DNA from: JAIBJN01 sp963825255 | GTDB lineage: Bacteria > Actinomycetota > Thermoleophilia > Gaiellales > Gaiellaceae | Length of the DNA stretch: 64,000 bases | Direction: 5' to 3' | Assembly: GCA_963825255.1 (NCBI GenBank) | Contig: CAWGSF010000003.1 | Coordinates: 219,077-283,076 of the forward strand | Shown here: piece after piece, positions 35,130 through 43,641 of the stretch | Position numbering within the stretch: the first letter of the stretch is position 1 | Layout: each line of letters begins with the position of its first letter | Translations under genes and position numbers: made by a program | Notes under the pieces: model-generated | Told to the model about the DNA's origin: nothing | The model's database searches: none | What the model saw: the letters and a program-made list of their open reading frames with translations, nothing else

Positions 35130-35879
35130 TTGCGGCAGGAACAGGCTCTCGTCCTCGCGGCCAGGGGGGGTGACGCCGTCGCGACCCGCAGGCTGGTCGA
35201 GGTCTTCATGCCGGCGATCTCAGGGCTCGCCTTCAGCTTTCCGACCGGCGCAGGAGTCGAGCTCCAGGAGCTCCGTCAGCAGGGGGTCGTGGGCCTGCTG
35301 TCCGCGACGCGCCGCTTCGACCGCGGGCTGAACAAGCCGTTCTGGGCATACGCATTCTTCTGGGTGCGGAAGGCCATGCAGGAGCTCGTTGCGGATTCGA
35401 CCCGGCCCGTCGCCCTGTCCGACCGAGCGGTCCGCTCGCTCGCTCGGGTCAGGACCGCACGGCGGGATTACCTGCAGGAACACGGCACCGAGCCGACGGA
35501 GGAGCACCTGGGCGCTGCGACCGGGTTGACGCCGGTACAGCTCGAGAGCCTGCAGGCGACGGAGCGGCTGCCGCGGGGTCTCCACGAACCGCTCCGGGAT
35601 GATGCGGAAACGAGCGCGACCGTCGGCGACTCGATCGTGGATCCGGTTGCCGAGGAGCCCTTCGAGCACGTGCTCGACGAGATCGAGTCACACGAGGTGC
35701 GGGATGTCGCCGACCGGCTCGACGAGCGCGAGCGCACGGTGGTCGGAGCCCACTACGGGCTCGATCAACCGGCACGGACGCTCGACGAGATCGGCGACAC
35801 CCTCGGCCTCACGGCGGAGCGCGCACGGCAGATCGAGGTCGGCGCGCTGACGAAGCTCCGCGAGGCCCTCAGAGTCTGA
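35130..35879 (+). CDS. RNA polymerase sigma-70 family factor (group 2/3-like)
   Basis: A 249-residue alternative sigma factor. Region 2 contains LQELRQQGVVGLLSATRRFDRGLNKPFWAYAFFWVRKAMQELV, region 3 EHLGAATGLTPVQLESLQ, and region 4 LDERERTVVGAHYGLDQPARTLDEIGDTLGLTAERARQIEVGALTKLREAL, with the helix-turn-helix for -35 recognition. Region 1.1 is absent. The start is TTG at 35130, without a clear Shine-Dalgarno, so it is tentative. No anti-sigma gene is adjacent. It is divergent from the epoxide hydrolase. Confidence 0.9.
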   Translation: MRQEQALVLAARGGDAVATRRLVEVFMPAISGLAFSFPTGAGVELQELRQQGVVGLLSATRRFDRGLNKPFWAYAFFWVRKAMQELVADSTRPVALSDRAVRSLARVRTARRDYLQEHGTEPTEEHLGAATGLTPVQLESLQATERLPRGLHEPLRDDAETSATVGDSIVDPVAEEPFEHVLDEIESHEVRDVADRLDERERTVVGAHYGLDQPARTLDEIGDTLGLTAERARQIEVGALTKLREALRV

Positions 35880-35884
35880 TCGAG

Positions 35885-35957
35885 TGGAGCCAGCGGGATT
35901 CGAACCCGCGACCTCTTGGCTGCCAGCCAAGCGCTCTCCCAGCTGAGCTATGGCCCC
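35885..35957 (-). tRNA. tRNA-Ala (anticodon GGC)
   Basis: A 73-nt tRNA on the minus strand. It begins GGGGCCA and ends TGGCTCC plus discriminator A. The anticodon arm CTTGG-CTGGCAG-CCAAG gives GGC, reading GCC and GCU alanine codons. The T arm is GCGGG-TTCGAAT-CCCGC. CCA is not encoded. Confidence 0.96.
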
Positions 35958-35990
35958 GCGCAGGGCAACTGTAGCGGACGACCGGAAGGA

Positions 35991-36404
35991 CTAACCGGCG
36001 ACGGCGAGCTCGACGGAGGGCACGTCGCTCCAGAGCTCCTCGAGGCGGTAGTACTCGCGTGCCTCGGGCGTGAAGACGTGGAGGATGACGTCGAGGTAGT
36101 CGGCCAGGATCCAGCGCGCCTCGCGCTGGCCGGCCACGCTCCGCGGCAGAAGACCCTCGTCGTGCTTGAGGCGCTCGTGGACCTCGTCGAAGATCGCCTT
36201 CGCCTGCCGCGGGTTCTGCCCGGTGCAGATCACGAAGAAGTCCGTGAAGGAACAGGCAGGCCGCATGTCGAGGATCACGACGTCGGCGGCGAGCTTCTCC
36301 TGGGCGAGCGCTGCGATCCGGCGGGCGTGCTCGATGGGCGTCAGCGGCCTGGCTTCTCCTGGGTCAACTGTCTCAGCGTAGCTGTGCCTTCCGGAAGGGG
36401 TCAA
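35991..36404 (-). CDS. rsfS: Ribosomal silencing factor RsfS
   Basis: Binds L14 on the 50S subunit and blocks subunit joining under starvation. It has 137 residues with the chosen TTG start at 36404, which overlaps the nadD stop (TTGA). The conserved core is KLAADVVILDMRPACSFTDFFVICTGQNPRQAKAI, then WILADYLDVILHVFTPEAREYYRLEELWSD. The first 20 residues are poorly conserved, so an internal start is possible. nadD-rsfS is a usual pair. Confidence 0.95.
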   Translation of the reverse strand: MTPSGRHSYAETVDPGEARPLTPIEHARRIAALAQEKLAADVVILDMRPACSFTDFFVICTGQNPRQAKAIFDEVHERLKHDEGLLPRSVAGQREARWILADYLDVILHVFTPEAREYYRLEELWSDVPSVELAVAG

Positions 36405-36970
36405 CCGCCATCATGGTAGAGGCCGAGCTCGACGATCCGGCGGGCGACCGCCGGCGGGACGAGCCCGTCGACGGGCTCGCCGCGGGCCACGCGGGCCCGG
36501 ATGTCGGTCGAGGATGCCTCGACGGCGGGGATCTCGAAGAGCTCCACGCGCTCGGGGCGTGCGAGCGCCGCGAGAACGCCGTCCAGGCGCTCGCGCGGGT
36601 AGCCCGGGCGCGTGGCGACGGCCAGGCGGACGCGGCCCAGCACGGCGTCCGGGTCACGCCAGGAGAGGAAATGCGCGAACTCGTCGGCGCCGACGACGAA
36701 GATGGCGTCTTCGAAGCGCGGGTCGCTCACGGTCTCGTCCGTGTAAGCGTGCGGGTCGACGGCGACCTCGGACCGCTCGACGTCCGCGAAGGCGAGGCGC
36801 GCGAGCTCGAGCCGGTGCCCGACGTCGGTCTCGACCGGCTTGTGGCCCGGCGCCGCCACGACGAGCACGAGCAGGCGGTCGAGCCCGAAGTGGCGCACGG
36901 CCTCGCGCGCGAGGACGACGTGCCCCATGTGCGGCGGGTCGAAGGCGCCTCCCAGGAGCCCGAGGGTCAT
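36401..36970 (-). CDS. nadD: Nicotinate-nucleotide adenylyltransferase
   Basis: Makes deamido-NAD from nicotinate mononucleotide and ATP. It has 189 residues. The nucleotidyltransferase motifs are GGAFDPPHMGHVVLA near the N-terminus and EASSTDIRARVARG near the C-terminus; FVVGADEFAHFLSWRD is characteristic of NadD. ATG at 36970 overlaps the obg stop (ATGA). The proBA genes found here in Streptomyces are absent. Confidence 0.96.
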   Translation of the reverse strand: MTLGLLGGAFDPPHMGHVVLAREAVRHFGLDRLLVLVVAAPGHKPVETDVGHRLELARLAFADVERSEVAVDPHAYTDETVSDPRFEDAIFVVGADEFAHFLSWRDPDAVLGRVRLAVATRPGYPRERLDGVLAALARPERVELFEIPAVEASSTDIRARVARGEPVDGLVPPAVARRIVELGLYHDGG

Positions 36971-38124
36971 TCGTCCTCGAACTCGACGACCGCGTCCGGC
37001 TTGATCCCCACGGCGCGAAGATCCTCCTCCGATGCCCGGCCGCGGACGCGATAGCCCCGGTCGGTGCGGAAGATGCGTGCGCCCCGCGCGCGAGGCGATC
37101 GAGGGCGATAGACGAGGAAGTCCGCCATCTCCTCGTCGCCCGAGGGCGCCGGAGCGGCCTCGGGAGTCAGGGCGAAGAGCGCCGTCTTCAGCTCGTCGAC
37201 GCCCTCGCCGGTGACTGCCGAGGTCGGCACGACGGCGAGCACGCGCGGGTCGTCGATCGCAAACGGAGGCGGAGCATCCACGAGATCGACCTTGTTGAGC
37301 ACGACGATCTGCGGCCGCCCGGGGAGGCCAGCGCCGTAGGCGGCGAGCTCGGCGTCGATGGCACGGAACCGCTCGGCGACGTCCTCCTGCGCCTCGATCA
37401 CGTGAAGGAACAGGCGGGCGCGCTCGAGGTGCGCGAGGAACTCGTCCCCGAGCCCGACGCCCTCGCTCGCCCCCTCGAGGAGACCCGGAACGTCGGCGAC
37501 CGTGAGCTGCCGTCCGTCGGGCGCCTCCACCGTCCCCAGCACGGGGGCGATCGTCGTGAACGGGTACTCGGCCACCTTCGGCTTCGCCCGCGAGATGCGG
37601 CGCAGCAGCGAGGACTTGCCCGCGTTGGGAAAGCCGAGCAGGGCGGCGTCCGCGAGGAGCTTGAGACGGAGCTCGAGCGTCGCCTCCTCGCCGGGGGAGC
37701 CGAGCTCGGCCAGCCGGGGCGCCTGGTGCGTGGGCGTCGCGAAGCGGCGGTTTCCGGCTCCCCCGTGCCCGCCCTGCGCGACCACGACGCGCGCACCCTC
37801 GTGCGCGAGGTCGACGAGCAGGCGGCCGTCGTCATCGAAGACCTGCGTCCCCGCAGGGACGCGCAGCTCGACGTCGTCCCCGTCCGCGCCGCGGCGGTTC
37901 GATCCTTCGCCGTGACGGCCGCGGGAAGCCTCGAAGCGCTGACGCCGGCGGAAGAAGGACAGGTCGCGCAGGTCGGCGTCCGCCGTGAGCACGACGTCGC
38001 CGCCCCTGCCGCCGTCGCCGCCGTCGGGCCCTCCTTTCGGCACGTACTTCTCGCGCCGGAAGCTAAGGCACCCGTCGCCGCCACGGCCGCCCTTGACGCG
38101 GATCCGCGCGCGGTCTGAGAACAC
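36967..38124 (-). CDS. obg: GTPase Obg/CgtA
   Basis: Ribosome-associated GTPase for 50S assembly and stress signalling. It has 385 residues. The glycine-rich Obg fold (VKGGRGGDGCLSFRREKYVPKGGPDGGDGGRGGDVV) is followed by the G domain (GFPNAGKSSLLRRIS, DVPGLLEGA, NKVDLVD, TSAVTGEG). The C-terminal OCT domain ends GYRVRGRASEEDLRAVGIKPDAVVEFED. Position in rplU-rpmA-obg is standard. It overlaps nadD by 4 bp. Confidence 0.97.
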   Translation of the reverse strand: MFSDRARIRVKGGRGGDGCLSFRREKYVPKGGPDGGDGGRGGDVVLTADADLRDLSFFRRRQRFEASRGRHGEGSNRRGADGDDVELRVPAGTQVFDDDGRLLVDLAHEGARVVVAQGGHGGAGNRRFATPTHQAPRLAELGSPGEEATLELRLKLLADAALLGFPNAGKSSLLRRISRAKPKVAEYPFTTIAPVLGTVEAPDGRQLTVADVPGLLEGASEGVGLGDEFLAHLERARLFLHVIEAQEDVAERFRAIDAELAAYGAGLPGRPQIVVLNKVDLVDAPPPFAIDDPRVLAVVPTSAVTGEGVDELKTALFALTPEAAPAPSGDEEMADFLVYRPRSPRARGARIFRTDRGYRVRGRASEEDLRAVGIKPDAVVEFEDE

Positions 38125-38136
38125 GGGAAGGGTTCC

Positions 38137-38382
38137 CTAGAGGACCGAGACGACGCGGCCCTCGCCGCCGGTGCGGAAGGTCACCTTCCCGTCCCGGGTG
38201 GCGAAGATCGTGTGGTCACGGCCGAGCCCTGTTCCCGGGCCGGGCCGGAAGCGTGTGCCTCGCTGGCGGACGACGATCATGCCCGCCGTGATCTCCTCGC
38301 CGTCGAAGACCTTGACGCCGAGCCGCTTGGACTCGGAGTCGCGGCCGTTCTTGGACGAGCCCAGTCCTTTCTTGTGTGCCAC
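38137..38382 (-). CDS. rpmA: 50S ribosomal protein L27
   Basis: Protein near the peptidyl-transferase centre. It has 81 residues starting VAHKKGLGSSKNGRDSESKRLGVK, with GRDHTIFATRDGKV near the end. GTG start at 38382. There is no N-terminal cleavage extension of the kind seen in Firmicutes. It lies 7 bp after rplU. Confidence 0.97.
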   Translation of the reverse strand: MAHKKGLGSSKNGRDSESKRLGVKVFDGEEITAGMIVVRQRGTRFRPGPGTGLGRDHTIFATRDGKVTFRTGGEGRVVSVL

Positions 38383-38389
38383 GTCTAGC

Positions 38390-38872
38390 TCACTCCTCGC
38401 TCTTCTTCTTCGGCGCGCTCCGCCGCGCCGGGGCCTTCTTCTCGCCCGCGCCCGCCGCGGTGCCGGTCGCCGCCGTCCGGCGCGCGGCCGGCCGCCTCGT
38501 CGCCGGCTTCTTCTCGGCCGTCTCCGCGGCGGCCTCCTTCTTGGCCGTGCTCCGCGTGGCGCGTGCGGCGCCGATCGCCTGGATCTCGATGCGGGAGAGA
38601 TGCGCCCGGAACCCACGGCGCCGCTTGTAGCCGGTCCTCCGCTTGTGCTTGCCGATGATGACCTTCTTGCCGAGGACGTGGGCGTCGACCTTCGCCGTCA
38701 CCTGCTGGCCCTTGAGGTCGGAGCCGAGCTTCGGATCGCCGTCCCCGCCGAGCAGGAGCACGTCGGGATGGAACGTCTTGCCCTCCTCGAGCGGGACCCG
38801 GTCCACGAGCAGCCGCTGGCCTTCGCGCACGCGATACTGCTTGCTCCCGATCGAGATGACGGCGTAGCTCAT
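38390..38872 (-). CDS. rplU: 50S ribosomal protein L21 with Lys/Ala-rich tail
   Basis: Binds 23S rRNA near L20. The first 103 residues are standard L21 (MSYAVISIGSKQYRVREGQ, KVIIGKHKRRTGYKRRRGFRAHLSRIEI). They are followed by about 55 extra residues rich in Ala, Lys and Arg (for example AAAETAEKKPATRRPAARRT), a low-complexity basic tail as in several actinobacterial ribosomal proteins. ATG at 38872. It follows rne and precedes rpmA. Confidence 0.96.
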   Translation of the reverse strand: MSYAVISIGSKQYRVREGQRLLVDRVPLEEGKTFHPDVLLLGGDGDPKLGSDLKGQQVTAKVDAHVLGKKVIIGKHKRRTGYKRRRGFRAHLSRIEIQAIGAARATRSTAKKEAAAETAEKKPATRRPAARRTAATGTAAGAGEKKAPARRSAPKKKSEE

Positions 38873-38922
38873 GGCGGCTCCCTGACAGGAAACGAGCGGG
38901 CAGCGCCCGCCTCGCGGACAGT

Positions 38923-41236
38923 CTAGCCAGCGTCCTCCGCAGTGGCAATCGCCCCGCCGTCAGCCGACTCGGGCGCAGTCTTCTTCTTGCGGCGACGGCC
39001 TCCGCGGGAGCCCCGGCGCGTCTTCTTGCGGGGCTTCTCCTCCGCCGGAGGCTCACCGTTCGCCCCCGCGCCGTCGGCCGTCACCTCGGCGGGCGCCTCG
39101 ACGTCGGTCGGCGCGCTCGTCGCGGGCTCGGCGCCGTCCGTTGCGGCCCCGTTGCCCGCGGCGGCCGCGGCAGTGGACGTCTTGCGCTTGCGACCCCGGC
39201 CACCGCGCGTCCCGCGCCGTGTCTTCTTCTTCGGCGTCTCCGCCGGCGGGGCGTCGCCGTCTGCGGTCGGCTCGGCCTCGGGCGTCTCCGCGAGGGCATC
39301 GTCGCGAGCGACGGGCTCGACCTTCGGAGCCCTCGTCGTTCTCCGCGAGCGGGACGGCGCCGGCTTCTCGGGGGGCGTGGCCTTCTTCTCCGGGAGCGTG
39401 GGCTCCTCGCCGACGATCTGGGCGGCCTTGCCCGACGCGACGATCTCGAAGCGGTCGAGGCGGAACGACTTCTTCGTCTTGAACGTGAAGCGCCGCCCGA
39501 GCTCCTTCTCGAGCTCGGCCAGATGGCTCCCGCCGGGCCCGACCAGGATGGCGGCCACGTCGGAGTGCAGCTCGACGAGGAACGCCTCGGCTCTCGAGGA
39601 GCCGACTGCCTTGCGGAGCTTCCGCTCGGCCTCGACGGCGTGGGTCTCCGCCGAGACGACGACGCCGGTGGCGTCGCACGTGGCGCAGCTGACCGTGAGG
39701 ATCTCGCGCGGCCCGTCGGTGACGTTCTGGCGTGTCATCTCGACGAGGCCCAGCGGGGAGATCTCCACGACGTACGTCTTGGTCCGGTCGCGGCCGAGCT
39801 CCGTGTTGAGTGCGCTCTCGACGAGCTGACGGTTCTTCGGGTTCGCCATGTCGATGAAGTCGATGACGATGATCCCGCCGATGTCTCGCAGCCGCAGCTG
39901 GCGCACGACCTCGGTGACCGCCTCGAGGTTGTTCTTCGTGATCGTGTCCTCGAGGCGGGCGTTGGAGGCCTTCCCCCGCCCGCCGACGAAGCGGCCCGTG
40001 TTGACGTCGATGACCGTGAACGCCTCGGCGTAGTCGAAGACGAGGTAGCCGCCCGAGGGGAGGTCGACGCGGCGGTTCAGCGTCGAGAGCACCGCTTCGC
40101 GCACCCCGGACTTCTCGAGGAGCGGCTGCTTGCCGGAGTAGAGCTCGACCCGGGCGGCGAGCTCGGGCGACGTTCGCTTCAGGTACCCGACGATCTCCCG
40201 GTACGTGGGATCGTGGTCGACGACGACCCGCACGAAGTCGCTGATGAAGAGGTCGCGCACGATCCGCTGCGGCAGGTCGACCTCCTGGTAGACGAGCGCG
40301 GGCGCCTTCGTGCGGGAAGACTGACCCTTGATCGTCGACCACAGCTCGACCAGGTGGTTGAGGTCACCCGCGAGCTCGGCCTCGGTAGGCACCCTCGGCC
40401 GCCGTCCGGACGATGAGCCCGCCCTCGGAGAGCTCGAGCCCCTTGCAGATCTTCTTCAGGCGCTCGCGCTCGGCGTCCTCGAGTCGCCGCGAGACGCCGA
40501 TGCCGTCGCCGAAGGGCGTGTAGACGAGGAAGCGGCCCGGCAGCGAGATCTCGGTCGTGAGCCGGGCGCCCTTCGTCCCCATCGGGTCCTTGACCGCCTG
40601 GACCAGGACTTCCTGGCCGCGCGAGATCAGCTCCTGGATCCGCTTGCCGTGCCGCTTGCCCTCCAGCTCCGGGACGACGATCTCGTCGACGTAGAGGAAG
40701 CCGTTTCGCTCGAGGCCGATGTCGACGAACGACGCCTCCATCCCGGGGAGGACGTTGTCGACGACGCCCTTGTAGATGTTGCCCGCGATCGAGCGGTGGG
40801 ACGGCCGTCCGAGGTAGACCTCCACCACCTTCCCGTCCTCGAGGACGGCGACCGTCTGCTCGAGCACCTCGACCGAGACGAGGATCTCCTTCTTGACGTC
40901 GCGACCGGCGCCGCGCGCGGCTCCCGAGGCGCTCTTCCGGGCCGGGGGCCGCCGCGCCGGGGCACGCTTGCGCTGCCTGGCCGGCTTCTCCTTCTCGGTC
41001 TCCTTCTCCTTGGCGGCCTTCGGCGCCTTGACCGCCTTCGTCGCCTCGGCGGCCGCCGTCTCGGTCTTCTTCTTCCGGCCGCGGCCGCCGCGGGTGCCGC
41101 GGCGCCGGCGCGCCGGCTTCGGCTCAGCTCCCGCGGACGCCGCCTGCTCGGCGGGCTCCTCCGGTGCGGGAGCCGCGACGGCGGGGGCCTCGGGCGGCGC
41201 CTCCTCCTCGCGCTTCTTCCTGCGAAACCAGGACAC
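38923..41236 (-). CDS. rne: Ribonuclease E/G (one frameshift)
   Basis: Endoribonuclease for mRNA decay and rRNA processing. About 770 residues. It has a long basic N-terminal extension, the catalytic S1 domain (NIYKGVVDNVLPGMEASFVDIGLERNGFLYVDE), the DNase I-like domain with metal ligands in VIDVNTGRFVG and IGGIIVIDFIDM, a zinc-link-like SCATCDATG and a basic Ala/Pro-rich C-terminus. The frame changes near 40392 (IVRTAAEGA/TEAELAGDL), a probable one-base error. GTG start at 41236 follows AAAGGAG nine bases upstream. RRGTRGGRGRKKK-like boxes occur at both ends. Confidence 0.93.
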
Positions 41237-41403
41237 GATAATTGACTCCTTTCGGGCGCACGCCGCGCTCGGCGCCCATCGGGCGCTCGTCGAGCCGCAG
41301 CGTGTCTGCCACAAATCTCATGTGATTGGGCGCCGGGAACTCGCGTGCCCACTGCGGGCTCGGTGCTCCCTGCGCATCTGACTAAGAGCCTAGCAGCCGC
41401 CTT
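41237..41403 (-). promoter_or_regulatory. rne 5' leader
   Basis: A 167-base non-coding gap between a small ORF and rne. It carries the AAAGGAG ribosome-binding site (41246-41252) and no recognisable gene. A long leader is expected for RNase E, which autoregulates in other bacteria; no specific promoter is identified. Confidence 0.35.
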
Positions 41404-41598
41404 TCACGCCGCGGCCGACCTGACCCCTGACCGCTTGCGCTCGACCGCGTTCAGGCGCTGGTTCAGCCGGGCCCAGGCCCAGGGCTCCACCTCGTCGTAG
41501 CGGCCCGTGGCGATCTCCGCCTGGGTCACCTCGAGATACTCGAACCAGGCATCGGCCTCCTCGATCATGAACGCCTCGGCCGTCTCCTCGATCTCCAT
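41404..41598 (-). CDS. Small hypothetical protein (64 aa)
   Basis: An acidic-then-basic small protein: MEIEETAEAFMIEEADAWFEYL is an amphipathic helix rich in Glu, then VTQAEIATGRYDEVEPWAWARLNQRLNAVERKR. Amino-acid composition and Trp content are unlike shadow frames. The family is not recognised. It lies 11 bp after the DUF697 gene, in the direction of transcription, so it is probably the last gene of the mre-rodA operon. Confidence 0.6.
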   Translation of the reverse strand: MEIEETAEAFMIEEADAWFEYLEVTQAEIATGRYDEVEPWAWARLNQRLNAVERKRSGVRSAAA

Positions 41599-41609
41599 GC
41601 GCGAGAAGG

Positions 41610-42455
41610 CTAGGACCAGGACCGGACGGACCTCCTGAGCCGCTCCGTGCCACCCGCCGCGAAGTACGCCGCCGCCGCCTCGCCGAGGGCGCGCGTGCCC
41701 ACGTACGCCATGCCTCCCTTCACCGCCCAGCCGAACCCCGGGACGACGCCGAGGAGCTGGCGGGCGGCCGCGCGGAACCCGAACGCGGCGCCGATGAGAG
41801 GGACGATCTCGATCGCGCGCTCGAGGTCGATCGGCTCACCGTGGGCGGCCGCGATCTGGAGGACCATTCGGATCTGGTTCACGGTCAGCACCGGGAAGTC
41901 GGCGCCGGGGATGAAGATCGCGACCCCGAGGAAGGCGTTCTGCTGGGAGACCGACTTCACGATGCGCTCGACGACGGCCGGGCGGAGGGCCGGGAGCCGC
42001 GCCGCGAGCGCGTACGCCGACTCCTCGGCGCGCGCGGCGACCCGCTCGGCGATCTCCCCGATGGGGAGCGGCGCCTCCTCCGGAACCGAGAGGATGTCGG
42101 TGTCGAGCACGTAGGGGATGAACGGCGTGACGCCGAGCGGCGCGCCGACCACGACGCAGACGATCTCGACGCCCTTGCGTCCCGCGAGCCTCAGGGCCTT
42201 CTCGTCGTCCTCGGTCGCGCGCTCGCCCTCGATCGCGTAGACGACGACGCCCGCCCCCTCGAAGTCGTACGGCGACGGCGTCGACCCGGAGAGGTCGCGG
42301 ATCGCCTCGGGGTCCCCTCCCGCGGCGAGGGCGTCGCGGACGGCCTGTGCGGTCCCGGGCGCGCCCGCGACGAGCAGCGGCCCCGCGCCGCCGGCTTTGC
42401 GCACCTCCTTCACGACCCCTAGGACCTTCCCGGGGCTGAGGGGGAGCTTCGCCAC
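41610..42455 (-). CDS. DUF697-type membrane-associated protein
   Basis: A 281-residue protein. The first half has Rossmann-like strands (GPLLVAGAPGTAQAVRDALAAGGDPE, GVVVYAIEGERATEDDEKALRLAGRKGVEIVCVVVGA) resembling a GTPase without a P-loop. The second half is the hydrophobic DUF697/YcjF-like region (NAFLGVAIFIPGADFPVLTVNQIRMVLQIAAAHG, EIVPLIGAAFGFRAAARQLLGVVPGFGWAVKGGMAYVGT). GTG start at 42455 overlaps the rodA stop (TAGTG), so it is translated with the cell-shape operon. The function is unknown. Confidence 0.8.
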   Translation of the reverse strand: MAKLPLSPGKVLGVVKEVRKAGGAGPLLVAGAPGTAQAVRDALAAGGDPEAIRDLSGSTPSPYDFEGAGVVVYAIEGERATEDDEKALRLAGRKGVEIVCVVVGAPLGVTPFIPYVLDTDILSVPEEAPLPIGEIAERVAARAEESAYALAARLPALRPAVVERIVKSVSQQNAFLGVAIFIPGADFPVLTVNQIRMVLQIAAAHGEPIDLERAIEIVPLIGAAFGFRAAARQLLGVVPGFGWAVKGGMAYVGTRALGEAAAAYFAAGGTERLRRSVRSWS

Positions 42456-43639
42456 TAGTGCGCGTACCGTGCGGCCGCCTGCCGGCCGCGGACGTGGATC
42501 GCCTCGAGCAAGCCGACCATGATAAGCGTGGTCAGGAGCGAGCTGCCCCCGTACGAGACGAGCGGCAGCGGGATCCCGGTCACGGGCGCGATCCCGATCG
42601 TCATCCCGATGTTGATGAAGAGCTGGATGAGGAGCGCGACGACGATCGCCCCCGCCACGACCGCCGAGAACAGGTCGCGCGCGACGGCGATGATCTTGAT
42701 GCCCCGCCAGACGATGATGCCGTAGAGCAAGAGCAGGATCGACGCCCCGAGGAAGCCGCGCACCTCGGCCAGCGAGGAGAAGATGAAGTCGGTCGAGTGC
42801 TCGGGGAGGTAGTTGAACTTCGTCTGCGTCGCATTGGCGACGCCCCGCCCGTCGAGCCCTCCCGCTCCGACCGCGGTCAGCGACTGCGTGACGTTGTACG
42901 TGGAGCCGCTCGGGTCGACGTCCGGGTTGACGAAGCCGATCAGGCGCTCGCGCTGGTAGGGCTCGAGGATGTCGACGCCGGCGGAGGGCAGGAACCAGAG
43001 CAGCGCCCCGGCGACGAGCGCCGCGATCACGGCGAGCACGGCGAGGTGGCGCCAGGGCGTGCCCCCGAAGAAGAGCGCCGCGGCGGCGACGGCCGCGTAG
43101 ACGAGCGACGAGCCGAAGTCGGGCTCCTTGAAGACGAGCAGGACGAGCGGGACGGTGAGGCCCACCACGCCCAGCGTCGTCCGCCATTCGTCGATCCGGT
43201 GCCGCCGCTCGGCGACGAACCCGGCGAGGACGACCACGAGGACCACCTTCCCGAGCTCGGAGGGCTGGAAGTTGAAGAAGCCGATCTCGATCCAGCGCTT
43301 CGAGCCGCGCACCTCCTCGGCGAGGACGAACACGGCGACGAGCAGCACGACGGCGAGCGCGTAGAGCGGCACGCGGAGCCGCCGGTAGACCTCCGGGTCG
43401 ACCGCGGTGACCACCGCGAGCAGGACGACTCCGACCGCGATGTACACGCCCTGGCGGAACACGTAGTAGTCGGGATCGCCGGGGACGTCCGAGCGCGTGA
43501 CGGCCTCGAGCACCCACAGGCCGTACGCGATGAGCGCGCCGGTGGCGAGCAGGAGGAGGTAGTCGAGGTGGCGGAGGAAGGCGGCGAGCTCCCACGCGGC
43601 GGTCTGGGAGCGAGTCGGCTGAGCGGCGCGCGTCGCCAT
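42455..43639 (-). CDS. rodA: Peptidoglycan glycosyltransferase RodA (SEDS family)
   Basis: SEDS glycan polymerase of the elongasome, partner of the class B PBP encoded just upstream. It has 394 residues and about ten membrane spans. Markers are GSKRWIEIGFFNFQPSELGKVVLVV, FKEPDFGSSLVY, LPEHSTDFIFSSLAEVRGFLGA and IAPVTGIPLPLVSYGGSSLLTTL. ATG at 43639, 2 bp after mrdA. RodA is preferred over FtsW because of the mreBCD context. Confidence 0.96.
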   Translation of the reverse strand: MATRAAQPTRSQTAAWELAAFLRHLDYLLLLATGALIAYGLWVLEAVTRSDVPGDPDYYVFRQGVYIAVGVVLLAVVTAVDPEVYRRLRVPLYALAVVLLVAVFVLAEEVRGSKRWIEIGFFNFQPSELGKVVLVVVLAGFVAERRHRIDEWRTTLGVVGLTVPLVLLVFKEPDFGSSLVYAAVAAAALFFGGTPWRHLAVLAVIAALVAGALLWFLPSAGVDILEPYQRERLIGFVNPDVDPSGSTYNVTQSLTAVGAGGLDGRGVANATQTKFNYLPEHSTDFIFSSLAEVRGFLGASILLLLYGIIVWRGIKIIAVARDLFSAVVAGAIVVALLIQLFINIGMTIGIAPVTGIPLPLVSYGGSSLLTTLIMVGLLEAIHVRGRQAAARYAH

Positions 43640-43641
43640 GG

